38,007 nucleotides of DNA from contig JAEWGR010000166.1 in assembly GCA_023388195.1 (NCBI GenBank), forward strand, positions 1-38,007, in the 5' to 3' direction. This document shows positions 1-8,009 of the stretch, in pieces. Position 1 is the stretch's first letter; the number at the start of each line of letters is the position of its first letter. Both the position numbers and the translations under genes were made by a program. Source of the stretch: Bacillota bacterium. GTDB lineage: Bacteria > Bacillota > Negativicutes > Sporomusales > Sporomusaceae. Under the pieces are notes generated by a model that had not been told where the DNA came from, did not search any database, and worked only from the letters and a program-made list of their open reading frames with translations.

Positions 1-2
1 CC

Positions 3-614
3 TCAGCTGCCCCGGATCAGGGCGCTCAGCCAACGCAGGCGACGCAGCAGATGGCCAAAACTACGAAAGGGCATTTTGGTTTTCAGTCAGAAAGCAGGGT
101 GCCTCTGAAAAAACAGGCCCGAGCCCAGGCGAAAGCTGACGCTGCAGCCCAGCGCAGCCAGCAGGCCCAGAGTAAAACCCCGGCAGCCCAAACCGCAAAG
201 CAAAGTACAAAAGAGACGACAAAACAAAATACCAAGCAGACTACCAAGCAAAGTACGAAAAAAGTGCAGGCTTCGCCTGCTGCCGACAAGGCACCGGCTG
301 ACTCTACCAAGGTGCTTGAGATTAAAGCCACTGCGTATGCACCAGGCGAGCATGACAACGGCCAGTGGGGAGATAAAACCTTTTTAGGAACCACTGTCCG
401 CCCCGGGGTTGTTGCCGTTGACCCCAAGGTGATTCCCCTGGGTTCGCGGGTCTATATTGAATATCCCGACGGTACCGGCCAATATGCAGTAGCCGAGGAT
501 ACGGGCGGGGCCATTAAAGGCAACCGGATCGATATTGCCATGCATTCTGTTGACAAAGCCTATGATTTTGGCATTAAGAATGTTAAGGTGCATGTGTTGG
601 ACAAAGATGCCTAA
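3..614 (+). CDS. 3D-domain (DPBB-like) secreted/cell-wall protein, 5' partial
   Basis: The C-terminal ~95 residues, starting at LEIKATAYAPG, form a 3D domain. This double-psi beta-barrel is related to MltA and is found in cell-wall hydrolases and stationary-phase proteins; its three signature aspartates are visible in VAVDP, AEDTGG and RIDIAMHS. Upstream is a low-complexity Ala/Gln/Lys/Thr-rich linker with repeated KQ-S/N-TK units, typical of an extracytoplasmic spacer. An ATG lies at 51, but the frame stays open to the window edge (SAAPDQGAQPTQATQQ) and no ribosome binding site precedes 51, so the gene most likely begins outside the window and its signal peptide or SH3/LysM part is missing here. 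The enzymatic role (probable peptidoglycan lytic activity) is inferred from the family. Confidence 0.8.
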   Translation, partial: SAAPDQGAQPTQATQQMAKTTKGHFGFQSESRVPLKKQARAQAKADAAAQRSQQAQSKTPAAQTAKQSTKETTKQNTKQTTKQSTKKVQASPAADKAPADSTKVLEIKATAYAPGEHDNGQWGDKTFLGTTVRPGVVAVDPKVIPLGSRVYIEYPDGTGQYAVAEDTGGAIKGNRIDIAMHSVDKAYDFGIKNVKVHVLDKDA

Positions 615-620
615 GCCACG

Positions 621-656
621 ATCCTGCAGACCGTATACGGTTTGCAGGATTTCATT
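621..656 (+). terminator. Hairpin after the 3D-domain gene
   Basis: The 14-base arms at 621-634 and 637-650 are almost fully complementary and begin with ATCCTGCA / TGCAGGAT. They are followed by TTCATTTT. The hairpin begins 6 bases after the stop codon. The T-run is interrupted, so it is a moderate terminator candidate. Confidence 0.5.
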
Positions 657-737
657 TTGCCGTCGTATATTGCCGGTCTATTTATGGGATAAGGGACAGG
701 TCTCTTGTTTCTTTTCGCCGGACTAAGTAAGGCCGAT

Positions 738-768
738 AACAGGCACAGGCGTTTTGTGTCTGTTTTTT
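738..768 (+). terminator. Rho-independent terminator candidate
   Basis: AACAGGCACA (738-747) pairs with TGTGTCTGTT (755-764) through one G-U pair and is followed directly by a T-run. It may be the second, stronger stop for the upstream gene, about 85 bases before the amidohydrolase start. Confidence 0.6.
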
Positions 769-852
769 GTTGTACCCGGCCGGGGGAAATGATATGATAA
801 CCTTAAGTGTGGCGGCAGGTACCCCCTAATACAGCAGACAGGCGGCGATGAG

Positions 853-2220
853 ATGTTTGATATTGTAATTGTGAATGGTATTTTAGTTGATCCGGAGAAG
901 CTGACCCGGAGACAAGGCAATATCGGCATTCAAGCCGGCAAGATTGCTGCTGTTACCCAGCAGGAAATCCATGGCCGGGAAGAGATTGATGCCAACGGCA
1001 GGATTGTTTGTCCTGGGTTTATCGATATTCATGGTCATGTTGACTGGCGTGCTTACTGTGGTGAGCTGTCGTTGCGGCAGGGGATAACCACGACCGTTGG
1101 CGGTAACTGCGGTTTGAGCCCGCTGGATATTGAAGCATTTTTTGCAGCCCAGGAAAAAGAGGGCTTTATTATTAATCAGGCTGAAATGTTTGGCCATTCG
1201 ATGAGTCTGCGGGATTGGGTGGGAGCCAAAGATCCGCACCAGCCGGCTACGCCGGAGCAATTGGCACGTATGGAATATCAGGTCGAAAAAGCTTTTGCCG
1301 AGGGGGCCTGCGGTTTATCCCTGGGGTTGGCTTACGCACCGGGCAGCTCCAATGATGAGATATACAGGCTAAGCAAGCTGGCTGCCCGTTATGGCCGGGT
1401 GGTTTCGGTAGATACACGGATGCGCACAAGTATAGATATGTATTCACTGGTGGAGGCGATCGATATTGCCCGGCAAACCGGTGCCCGGGTCCAAATCTCC
1501 CATTTGGTTTATCAGTATGGTACAGGGGTGATGGATGAAGCCCTGGCTGTGATCGACAAAGCCAGAGCCGACGGCATGGATATCCGCTTTGACAGCGGCA
1601 TGTATACCCAATGGGCAAGCCACATCGGCGCTGTTTTGTTCAGCGAGGAGTCCATGGTCGCTAATGGCTGGAAACTGGAGGATATCCTGGCTGTTACCGG
1701 TAAGTACAACGGCAAGCGGCTGGATATGGACATGTACAGGGATTTACGCGCTAATGACCCGCAGGCCTCGGTAGTTGTGTTTACCGGGATTGAAGAAGAG
1801 ATTTATATGGCCCTAAGTCATCCCTATGCCATGCCTTCCACCGATACCGGCGAGTATGCCCCCGGTGAGGGACACCCACAGATTGCCGGCAGTTTTCCCC
1901 GTTATTTCCGGCAAATGGTGGGAGAACGCTATGAATTAACGATTATGGAAGCTATCCGGAAAGCCACGTTGCTGCCGGCGGAGACGCTTGGCTTTCATAC
2001 CAAGGGTCGTTTGCGGGTTGGCATGGATGCGGATTTGGTCGTGTTCGATATTAAGGGTATCATGGATAAGGCTGATTTTGGCCTGCCTGATGCGATACCT
2101 GAAGGAATTGACTATGTTCTTATCGATGGCAAGCTGGTTCTTGCCAAAGGGCGGCTGTTACATACCCGGGCCGGCCAGGCTGTCAGATGCACCACACCTG
2201 TATATGACTATACTATTTAA
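853..2220 (+). CDS. N-acyl-D-amino-acid deacylase-like amidohydrolase
   Basis: A 455-residue protein of the amidohydrolase superfamily, D-aminoacylase/dihydroorotase-like branch. The N-terminal small beta domain (VNGILVDP, GNIGIQAGKIAAV) leads to the metal motif GFIDIHGHVD (H60, H62). GGNCG (C86) matches the cysteine metal ligand typical of D-aminoacylases. ISHL (H217) and an aspartate at D331 (PSTDTG) fit a further ligand and the catalytic acid. The C-terminal KGRLRVGMDADLVVFD is the usual return to the small beta domain. Family members hydrolyse N-acyl-D-amino acids to D-amino acids and a fatty acid in the cytoplasm; the exact substrate cannot be read here. It stands as a single gene with its own terminator, preceded by a weak GGCGG-type ribosome site. 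A related imidase or dipeptidase role is possible. Confidence 0.8.
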   Translation: MFDIVIVNGILVDPEKLTRRQGNIGIQAGKIAAVTQQEIHGREEIDANGRIVCPGFIDIHGHVDWRAYCGELSLRQGITTTVGGNCGLSPLDIEAFFAAQEKEGFIINQAEMFGHSMSLRDWVGAKDPHQPATPEQLARMEYQVEKAFAEGACGLSLGLAYAPGSSNDEIYRLSKLAARYGRVVSVDTRMRTSIDMYSLVEAIDIARQTGARVQISHLVYQYGTGVMDEALAVIDKARADGMDIRFDSGMYTQWASHIGAVLFSEESMVANGWKLEDILAVTGKYNGKRLDMDMYRDLRANDPQASVVVFTGIEEEIYMALSHPYAMPSTDTGEYAPGEGHPQIAGSFPRYFRQMVGERYELTIMEAIRKATLLPAETLGFHTKGRLRVGMDADLVVFDIKGIMDKADFGLPDAIPEGIDYVLIDGKLVLAKGRLLHTRAGQAVRCTTPVYDYTI

Positions 2221-2250
2221 AGACCGTATAACATAAAAAAATTTTTGTCA

Positions 2251-2284
2251 CCCCCTGCAATCCTAGGTTGCAGGGGGTTTTATT
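2251..2284 (+). terminator. Strong Rho-independent terminator
   Basis: CCCCCTGCAA (2251-2260) pairs perfectly with TTGCAGGGGG (2268-2277) around a 7-base loop and is followed by TTTTATTTTT. It closes the amidohydrolase transcription unit. Confidence 0.9.
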
Positions 2285-2367
2285 TTTCTGACAATACCTC
2301 TGGGAAAGACTAAATACGCCTGTGTTTTTCCATGGGGGACAAAAGGTAAAAAATATTGGAATTATTA

Positions 2368-2381
2368 GTGATAATTATCAC
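2368..2381. promoter_or_regulatory. 14-bp perfect palindrome, candidate operator
   Basis: GTGATAATTATCAC is a perfect palindrome ending 8 bases upstream of the -35 box at 2390. The position suits a regulator-binding site for the binding-protein gene. The core TGATAA/TTATCA recalls Fur-family half sites but lacks the central spacing of a classical 7-1-7 Fur box, so the regulator is unknown. Confidence 0.4.
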
Positions 2382-2389
2382 GAAACATC

Positions 2390-2418
2390 TTGAAAAACTG
2401 GCTTTAATGTAATATAAT
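2390..2418 (+). promoter_or_regulatory. Sigma-A promoter for the binding-protein gene
   Basis: TTGAAA (2390-2395), a 17-base spacer and TATAAT (2413-2418). It predicts a start near 2425 and a leader of about 155 bases before the ATG at 2581. The leader contains a small inverted repeat (ATACT / AGTAT) but no riboswitch class I recognise. Confidence 0.7.
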
Positions 2419-2580
2419 CTAGAACTATAGTGTAAAGCACGAAAAAATACTATAAAAGTATGTAGTGAGTAAACTTTTGAATGTATTTTAAGTGCAAAAT
2501 GGCCGGAGCTTAGCTAACGAATTTAAACCATTCACAGCAACCGTTATGGGTATGGCCAAAAAAGAAGGGGAGACAATTAT

Positions 2581-3744
2581 ATGCGCAAGATTTTCAGGTT
2601 CGCCGCCACCGCACTCGTAACGTTACTAGCAGCCGCTGTGCTGGCTGGTTGTGGCGATATGTCCGCAAATGATGTTAAAATTGGTATCCTGAATGAAATG
2701 ACAGGCGGCAATGCGACCATGGGCACCTCATCCGCTAATGGGGCCAAAATGGCGATTAAAGAGGCTAATGCGAAAGGCGGTCTGCTGGGCAAACAGATTC
2801 AGGCCGTTATTGCCGACAATAAAAGTGAACCCTCCGAAGCTGCCAATGCCATGACGAAACTGGCTACCCAGGATAAGGTTGTGGCTGTGACCGGCATGTT
2901 TGCCAGTTCCAATGCGATTGCCGCCTCCAGTGTGGCTGAATCGGTAAAGGTGCCTTTTCTGGCGGTAGGGGCAACAAATCCCAAGGTCACTATGGATGAG
3001 AAAAGCGGTAAAGTAAAAGATTATACATTCCGTGTTTGCTTCATTGACCCGTTCCAGGGCACTGTGGGCGCAACCTTTGTTCTTACTACATTAAAACTAA
3101 ACAAAGCGGTTATTCTGGTTGACAACAGCAGCGATTACAGTAAAGGTCTGTCGGCTTTCTTTAAAGAGTCATTTACTAAAGGCGGCGGCAGTATTGTAGC
3201 CGAAGAGGCCTATCTGCAGAAAGACCAGGATTTCAAAACAATCCTGACCAAGGTGAAAGCTCTGAATCCGGAAGTCCTGTATGTACCCGGTTACTATGAA
3301 GAAGTCGGGAAGATTGTTAAGCAGGCTCGTGAATTGGGAATCACGGCCCCGATCATCGGTGGCGATGGCTGGGATTCACCGAAGCTGGTGGAGATTGGTT
3401 CGGCAGCGGCGTTGAATAATACATATTTCACTAATCATTATTCGGTTGACGATACCAGTGTCGCTTCCCAGGCCTTTGTGGAAGCCTATAAAAAAGAGTA
3501 TGGCCAGGCGCCTGACGCCATGTCAGTACTTGGCTATGATGCCGCCAATGTACTGATTGATGCCATTAAACGGGCCAACAGCCTGGAACCGGGGAAAATC
3601 CGGGAGGCGCTGGCAGCAACTAAGGATTACCCGACCGTAACGGGGGCAACCACCCTGAACGCCAGCCATGATGCTGTCAAAAATGCTGTAATTATCGAGA
3701 TGAAAGAAGGCAAGCAGGTGTATAAGGCAACTGTTAAGCCGTAA
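2581..3744 (+). CDS. Branched-chain-amino-acid-type ABC substrate-binding lipoprotein (orphan)
   Basis: A 387-residue type 1 periplasmic binding protein of the LivJ/Leu-Ile-Val family. A lipoprotein signal with lipobox LAGC (C24) precedes the mature domain, which starts VKIGILNEMTGGNATMGTSSANGAKMAIKEAN; the two lobes continue through PIIGGDGWDSPKLVEIG to the C-terminus. It would be anchored to the cytoplasmic membrane and present an amino acid or similar small ligand to a LivHMGF transporter. No permease or ATPase of that type is nearby, so it either works with a transporter encoded elsewhere or serves as a sensor. The ATG at 2581 has the ribosome site AAGGGGAGA. A strong promoter lies upstream and a terminator about 200 bases downstream, so it is monocistronic. 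Ligand unknown. Confidence 0.88.
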   Translation: MRKIFRFAATALVTLLAAAVLAGCGDMSANDVKIGILNEMTGGNATMGTSSANGAKMAIKEANAKGGLLGKQIQAVIADNKSEPSEAANAMTKLATQDKVVAVTGMFASSNAIAASSVAESVKVPFLAVGATNPKVTMDEKSGKVKDYTFRVCFIDPFQGTVGATFVLTTLKLNKAVILVDNSSDYSKGLSAFFKESFTKGGGSIVAEEAYLQKDQDFKTILTKVKALNPEVLYVPGYYEEVGKIVKQARELGITAPIIGGDGWDSPKLVEIGSAAALNNTYFTNHYSVDDTSVASQAFVEAYKKEYGQAPDAMSVLGYDAANVLIDAIKRANSLEPGKIREALAATKDYPTVTGATTLNASHDAVKNAVIIEMKEGKQVYKATVKP

Positions 3745-3796
3745 GAATTGAATCTGACAGAGTGAAAGACAGGACTTTGCGTATGCATAGGTTAAG

Positions 3797-3935
3797 GAAA
3801 AACGCCCCTGCTGAGAACAAGTGCGCTTCGCAGGGGATAGGGAGGCTACTGCCACAACCTCTGGGTTAATCTGATAAACCTGCAGAAGAAGCCGCTGGCG
3901 CTGGTGAGTGTGAACTCGCCGTAAAAGCGCATAAT
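3797..3935 (+). ncRNA. Candidate structured RNA (class not recognised)
   Basis: The 205 bases between the binding-protein stop codon and the terminator at 3950 hold consecutive stems. CCCCTGC (3805-3811) pairs with GCAGGGG (3830-3836). A stem of the form TCTG-GGTT ... AACC-TG-CAGA spans about 3860-3886. GGTGAGT pairs with ACTCGCC (about 3903-3920), enclosed by GCGC/GCGC (about 3899-3930). It could be a 3' UTR, an independent small RNA or a riboswitch-like element. CTGAGA occurs in the first loop, but the rest does not fit a TPP riboswitch. Some spacing resembles the Moco motif, but I cannot establish a match. No promoter of its own was found. Confidence 0.35.
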
Positions 3936-3949
3936 TTTCCTTATTCAGT

Positions 3950-3986
3950 GATGGGACGGGCATGCACCCGTCCCATCAACATTTTT
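3950..3986 (+). terminator. Rho-independent terminator
   Basis: GATGGGACGGG (3950-3960) pairs perfectly with CCCGTCCCATC (3967-3977) around CATGCA, followed by AACATTTTT. It ends the transcript of the orphan binding protein and the RNA element. Confidence 0.8.
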
Positions 3987-4069
3987 ATGTAATCTCTATA
4001 GAGAAAATAAACCCTGTTTTCTAAAGATTTCTTGTAATTTGTCAAGATTGTGAAAAAATTCCACAAAAG

Positions 4070-4098
4070 TTGACAAAAAATAGAATAAATTATACAAT
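4070..4098 (+). promoter_or_regulatory. Sigma-A promoter of the nickel/peptide ABC operon
   Basis: TTGACA (4070-4075), a 17-base spacer and TACAAT (4093-4098) in very AT-rich DNA. The predicted start is near 4105, giving a leader of about 230 bases before the first permease gene. That leader contains the attenuator-like hairpin at 4220-4264. Confidence 0.75.
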
Positions 4099-4219
4099 CA
4101 AGTAGATATATGGCATTATTGAAATAATGTCTTTGCAATACTTTAATAGCTGCAAACTGCAAGAACAAAAGAAAATAGCAATATTGTTTAGGAAACAGTA
4201 ACCATGAAGGTCCAATTAC

Positions 4220-4264
4220 AGATACACATATTATGTGCATCTGCTTTTGTATCTTCTTTTTTTT
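4220..4264 (+). terminator. Attenuator-like hairpin in the ABC operon leader
   Basis: AGATACA (4220-4226) pairs perfectly with TGTATCT (4248-4254), followed by TCTTTTTTTT. The enclosed segment can form CACAT/ATGTG. AGAT at 4220 can alternatively pair with ATCT at 4239-4242, so two mutually exclusive folds exist. It lies about 115 bases downstream of the predicted start site and 70 bases before the first gene, as expected for conditional termination. The controlling signal is unknown. Confidence 0.5.
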
Positions 4265-4333
4265 GTGGCCAAGCAGGTAAAAGTTGTAACCGAAGCATAT
4301 GTAAGAGCATTGTTTTCAGAAAGGTGAGAAGAT

Positions 4334-5269
4334 GTGAAAAAATCAAAATTTATTTTGAAACGCTTATGTCAAATTATCCCCATGCTGATTATTGTAACCA
4401 TTTTGGCCTTTGCCTTAAGCAATATGTCGGCAGGGGATGTGGCTGAGATAACTATCCGCAGTCAGGGCATGGAGGTCACTGAAAAAAATATTGCCGCCGT
4501 ACGGGATGAACTGGGTTTAAACAAGCCTCTGCCTGTTCAATATCTGCACTGGCTGATGAAAGCAGTTACATTTGATTTTGGCCTGTCTTTTCAAACCCAT
4601 AAACCGGTTGCCGATGAGATTCTGTCAAGATATCCGGCAACACTTAAGCTGGCTGTTGCCGCCATGGCCATTGCGGTTTTGCTGGCGATACCGGTGGCCC
4701 TCATTTCCGCCCGGTACAAAAATTCGTTTCTTGATCATTTTTTTAGAATCTGGTCAACGATTGGGGCGACAATGCCGGATTTCTGGCTGGGCCTAATGCT
4801 TTTATATATTTTCGCGGTGCAGTTAAAGCTTGTGCCGGTTATTTCCGGCAGCAAATTTGAGAATATTCTGTTGCCGGCATTTACCCTGAGTGTACATTAC
4901 TCAGCCATCTATATAAGAATTTTGCGGAATAATCTCATTGAAATCAATAACTGTGATTATGTCCGGGCCGCAAGAGCAAGGGGCCTTAGCAAAAATGCCG
5001 CCTTGCTAAAGCATGGGCTGAAAAATGCGGTACTTCCCTGTATAACCCTGATTGGCGTGGACTTTGGCAAGCTGTTAGCCGGCCAGTTTGCCTGTGAAAC
5101 TATTTTTTCCTGGAACGGAATCGGCAAATTTGCGGTGGAAAGTATTAAACTTAAAGATTTGCCTGTGATTCAGGGTTATATCATTATTGTGGCTGTCACC
5201 TATATTATCATAAACCTCTTGCTTGATATTTTATATGTTTATATCGACCCTAAGATCCAGCTTAAATAA
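4334..5269 (+). CDS. Nickel/oligopeptide ABC transporter permease (NikB/DppB family)
   Basis: A 311-residue inner-membrane permease. An N-terminal membrane segment (LCQIIPMLIIVTILAFALSNMSAGD) is followed by the extracytoplasmic loop typical of DppB/NikB and a binding-protein-dependent transport domain. The EAA loop (YVRAARARGLSKNAALLKHGLKNAVLP) contacts the ATPase subunits. The start is GTG at 4334 with ribosome site AAGGTGAG at 4321-4328; the nearby ATG at 4332 is out of frame and runs straight into a stop. It is first in a five-subunit importer operon with NikC-, NikD-, NikE- and NikA-like products. The substrate may be nickel, a metal-chelate complex or short peptides; the sequence alone does not decide. 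Confidence 0.88.
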   Translation: MKKSKFILKRLCQIIPMLIIVTILAFALSNMSAGDVAEITIRSQGMEVTEKNIAAVRDELGLNKPLPVQYLHWLMKAVTFDFGLSFQTHKPVADEILSRYPATLKLAVAAMAIAVLLAIPVALISARYKNSFLDHFFRIWSTIGATMPDFWLGLMLLYIFAVQLKLVPVISGSKFENILLPAFTLSVHYSAIYIRILRNNLIEINNCDYVRAARARGLSKNAALLKHGLKNAVLPCITLIGVDFGKLLAGQFACETIFSWNGIGKFAVESIKLKDLPVIQGYIIIVAVTYIIINLLLDILYVYIDPKIQLK

Positions 5270-5276
5270 TATGAGT

Positions 5277-5320
5277 GTTGCAAGAACTGCAGCTACCCTT
5301 GGTATGGAGCTTGTTGCAAC
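5277..5320 (+). other. Intercistronic hairpin between the two permease genes
   Basis: GTTGCAA (5277-5283) pairs with TTGCAAC (5314-5320). Inside it, AGC-TACC (5291-5297) pairs with GGTA (5301-5304) and GCT (5309-5311), leaving a four-base bulge. It has no T-run, so it is not a terminator. It may affect mRNA stability or coupling. It lies upstream of the start codon preferred for the second permease. Confidence 0.4.
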
Positions 5321-5378
5321 GACAATGAAAGCAATCGTATTCATGATTCATTTTTGTCGGGAGAGGAATGGTCATAAT

Positions 5379-6248
5379 TTGAGAAGCAGTGTACTTGTTA
5401 AATTTAAAAACCAGAAACTGGCGGTTTTGGGCTTAATCATCATCTGTATCTTTATATTTGCCGGTATTTTTGCGCCGGTTGTCGCCCCGCACGACCCTTA
5501 TGCGGTCGATCTCACACAAAAGCTCCTCAAGCCCGGCGCCGAATTCCCACTGGGAACCGATCAGCTTGGCCGCTGTATATTGTCCCGGTTGATCTATGGC
5601 ATCAGAACCAGCCTGACTACCGCAATTTTTGCTACCGCCCTTATGCTGGCGATTGGGGTTCCGCTTGGTATCCTGGCAGGTTATGTGGGTGGCTGGATCG
5701 ATAATGCGATCATGCGCCTGGCCGATATTGCCTCAACCTTTCCGTCAGGTTTGCTGGCCCTGGCCATTGTGGGCGTACTGGGGCCCAGCATTGTAAATAT
5801 CATGATTGTTTTTGTTTTATTGTGGTGGGCTCCTTTTGCCAGGATTGTGCGCAGCATGGTTATTAAGCTGAAAGAAAAAGAGTTTGTGATGGCGGCCATT
5901 GCCGCAGGCAGCAGTCAGACCAGTATCATTTTACGGCATATTACCCTGAATGCCGTTTCGCCGATCATTGTACTGGCCACTCTCCGGATTGCTGCCGTTA
6001 TTATGCATGTCGCCGGTTTTTCCTTTATCGGGCTTGGTTCCCAGCCGCCTATTGCCGATTGGGGTGTTATGCTGAGCGACAGCAGGCAGTACCTGACTTC
6101 CTATCCGTTGATGCTGTTTTGGCCAGGGTTGGCGATTATGCTGGTGGTGTTTGCCTTTAATATGCTGGGTGAAGGGCTGAATGGTATTCTCAGCCCTGCT
6201 GCTGGCTATGCCGGGGCCATAAAAGAGGAGGACGAACAGCATGCGTGA
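5379..6248 (+). CDS. Nickel/oligopeptide ABC transporter permease (NikC/DppC family)
   Basis: The second membrane subunit: an N-terminal anchor (KLAVLGLIIICIFIFAGIFAPVVAPHDPYAVDL), the DppC/NikC motif FPLGTDQLGRCILSRLIYGIRTSL, and an EAA loop (FVMAAIAAGSSQTSIILRHITLNAVSPI). I chose the TTG at 5379, which follows GGGAGAGG at 5360-5367 and gives 289 residues, close to the family size of about 280-300. An ATG at 5271, one base after the previous stop, would add 36 residues that do not look like family sequence. The frame stays open even further upstream. It overlaps the next ATPase gene by 8 bases, indicating translational coupling. It pairs with the product of the preceding gene to form the channel. 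Confidence 0.85.
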   Translation: MRSSVLVKFKNQKLAVLGLIIICIFIFAGIFAPVVAPHDPYAVDLTQKLLKPGAEFPLGTDQLGRCILSRLIYGIRTSLTTAIFATALMLAIGVPLGILAGYVGGWIDNAIMRLADIASTFPSGLLALAIVGVLGPSIVNIMIVFVLLWWAPFARIVRSMVIKLKEKEFVMAAIAAGSSQTSIILRHITLNAVSPIIVLATLRIAAVIMHVAGFSFIGLGSQPPIADWGVMLSDSRQYLTSYPLMLFWPGLAIMLVVFAFNMLGEGLNGILSPAAGYAGAIKEEDEQHA

Positions 6249-7026
6249 ACAGCCGGTGCTCTCGATAAAAAACCTCAAAACCTACTTTTATTTGGCAGAA
6301 CGGGTGGTAAAAGCGGTAGATGGGGTCAGTCTTGATGTGTACGCAGGCCGGATAACGGCCATTGTCGGCGGCTCCGGCAGCGGCAAGTCGGTTATGTCGT
6401 TATCGATCCTCGATCTGGTCGATGCCCCGGGCCGGATTATGGGAGGGGAGATATGGCTTAACGGCGTCAATCTCCGGGAATTGCGGGAAAAGCAGCTGCT
6501 GCAGATACGAGGCAAGGAAATATCCATGATCTTTCAGGAACCGACCAGCGCCATGAATCCTGTTCTCACGGTAAAAAGCCATTTATTCGAAGTAATCCGT
6601 ACCCACAACCGAGCGATCAGCAATAAAGCGGCGATCAGCCTGTTCCGAGACGTGCTGGCACGTGTGGGGTTAAGAAATGCTGATCAGATTCTGGCAAGCT
6701 ATCCTTTTGAGTTAAGCGGCGGTATGTGCCAAAGAGTTATGGTGGCCATGGGACTGCTTGCCCAGTCCAAGGTTCTGATAGCCGACGAGCCGACCTCCTC
6801 CCTGGACCTGACAACCCAGGCAGCGATTCTGGCAGAGCTGACAGGCTTAAAAAATGCCGGTATGGCGGTTGTTCTCATAACCCATGATTTAGGGGTTGTC
6901 GCGCAAATGGCAGATGATGTATATGTGATAAAAGACGGCAAGATCGTGGATAGTGGAACCGTTTATGACGTGTTCGAATCGCCAAGGCATGAATATACCA
7001 AATCCCTGCTGGCTTCAATTTTCTAA
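6241..7026 (+). CDS. Nickel/oligopeptide ABC transporter ATPase (NikD/DppD family)
   Basis: A 261-residue ATPase with Walker A GGSGSGKS (43-50), the Q-loop MIFQEPTSAMNP, signature LSGGMCQR, Walker B VLIADEPTSSLD and the switch histidine in ITHDLG. PTSAMNP after the Q-loop is diagnostic of the Dpp/Opp/Nik subfamily. Its start overlaps the end of the second permease gene by 8 bases. It ends at the EYTKSLLASIF motif and lacks the cysteine-bearing C-terminal extension of longer DppD proteins, as NikD does; this slightly favours a metal or metal-chelate importer. It should form a heterodimer with the next gene product. Confidence 0.87.
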   Translation: MREQPVLSIKNLKTYFYLAERVVKAVDGVSLDVYAGRITAIVGGSGSGKSVMSLSILDLVDAPGRIMGGEIWLNGVNLRELREKQLLQIRGKEISMIFQEPTSAMNPVLTVKSHLFEVIRTHNRAISNKAAISLFRDVLARVGLRNADQILASYPFELSGGMCQRVMVAMGLLAQSKVLIADEPTSSLDLTTQAAILAELTGLKNAGMAVVLITHDLGVVAQMADDVYVIKDGKIVDSGTVYDVFESPRHEYTKSLLASIF

Positions 7027-7046
7027 ATGTGAAGATAGGTGAAAAT

Positions 7047-8009
7047 GTGAATTTATTTGAAATAAACAGCCTCTATAAATGCTATAACAAAAAAGAAAAG
7101 CCCAAAGTATATGCCGTATATGACCTGAATCTAACGATAAAAAAAGGCGAAACCCTGGGGCTTGTCGGCGAATCGGGCTGCGGCAAAAGCACCCTGGGAA
7201 AAATGCTGTTAAAGCTGGAACAGCCAACCCGGGGAAGCATCATTTTTAAGCAGCAGGATATAACGCATTACTCTTTTAATCAAATGCGGAAAATCCGCAA
7301 CAGCATGCAAATGATTTTTCAGGGCAATGCCAATGCCTTTAACCCCTATTTTACGGTAGAGCAGATTATCCGCGAGCCGCTTGATAATTACAGCCAGAAA
7401 ACGAGAGGGGAGAAACAGGCAAAAATTATCGCCATGCTGGCGAAGGTTGGCCTTAATGAAACCTATCTCACCCGGCGCGGCCATGAAATGTCCGGCGGCC
7501 AAAAACAACGGATCGGTATTGCCAGGGCTTTGATTCTGAATCCGGAATTTGTTGTCTGCGATGAGGCGGTTTCCAGTATCGATTATGCCCTGAAACATCA
7601 GATTTTGACGCTGTTAACCGATTTGAAGCAGCAGTTTGGTCTTACATATTTATTTATTTCCCACGATATCGCGGCCGTCAATAAGATCTGTGACCGGGTT
7701 ATTGTTATGTATTTAGGCAATATTGTGGAGATTATTCCCAGCATAAATGACAAGGCGCAGCATCCCTATACAAAAGCGCTGCTGGCCGCAACCCTTATCC
7801 CCAATCCCCGGCAAAGAGAAAAGAACCGGGTGCTGTTCAAGGAAGCGGAAGAAATAAAAATACCGGCGAAAGGATGTGTTTTTCAGAATCGCTGCCTCTA
7901 TGCCCAGCAAGTTTGCACAAGGGAGCAGCCTGCCTTAGTGTCGCAAGACAAGGCCCATTATATTGCCTGTCACCTCTATCACTACATTTTGCAAGGAGAG
8001 AAAAAATGA
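7047..8009 (+). CDS. Nickel/oligopeptide ABC transporter ATPase (NikE/DppF family)
   Basis: The second ATPase: Walker A GESGCGKST (41-49), Q-loop MIFQGNANAFNP, signature MSGGQKQR, Walker B FVVCDEAVSSID and switch ISHDIAAV. The C-terminal part carries the oligopeptide/dipeptide extension with cysteines (GCVFQNRCLYAQQVC) usual in OppF/DppF. The GTG at 7047, preceded by AGGTGA at 7037-7042, gives MNLFEINSLYKCY. A GTG at 7029 would add six residues but has no ribosome site. Walker B has DEAVS where most relatives have DEPTS or DEAVS; both are functional variants. Its stop overlaps the binding-protein start as ATGA, so the two are translationally coupled. Confidence 0.86.
   Translation: MNLFEINSLYKCYNKKEKPKVYAVYDLNLTIKKGETLGLVGESGCGKSTLGKMLLKLEQPTRGSIIFKQQDITHYSFNQMRKIRNSMQMIFQGNANAFNPYFTVEQIIREPLDNYSQKTRGEKQAKIIAMLAKVGLNETYLTRRGHEMSGGQKQRIGIARALILNPEFVVCDEAVSSIDYALKHQILTLLTDLKQQFGLTYLFISHDIAAVNKICDRVIVMYLGNIVEIIPSINDKAQHPYTKALLAATLIPNPRQREKNRVLFKEAEEIKIPAKGCVFQNRCLYAQQVCTREQPALVSQDKAHYIACHLYHYILQGEKK

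Noticed and set aside
3805..3890. TPP riboswitch suggested by CTGAGA and ATCTGATAA
   Set aside because: The GGGG arm before CTGAGA and the conserved pairing downstream are missing. CTGAGA lies in a local hairpin loop formed by CCCCTGC and GCAGGGG.
4204..4446. An 80-codon cysteine-rich ORF in the ABC operon leader, overlapping the first permease gene
   Set aside because: It overlaps the well-supported GTG start of the permease by 113 bases in another frame, crosses the attenuator hairpin and matches no family. A leader peptide cannot be excluded, but nothing supports it beyond a distant AGGA.
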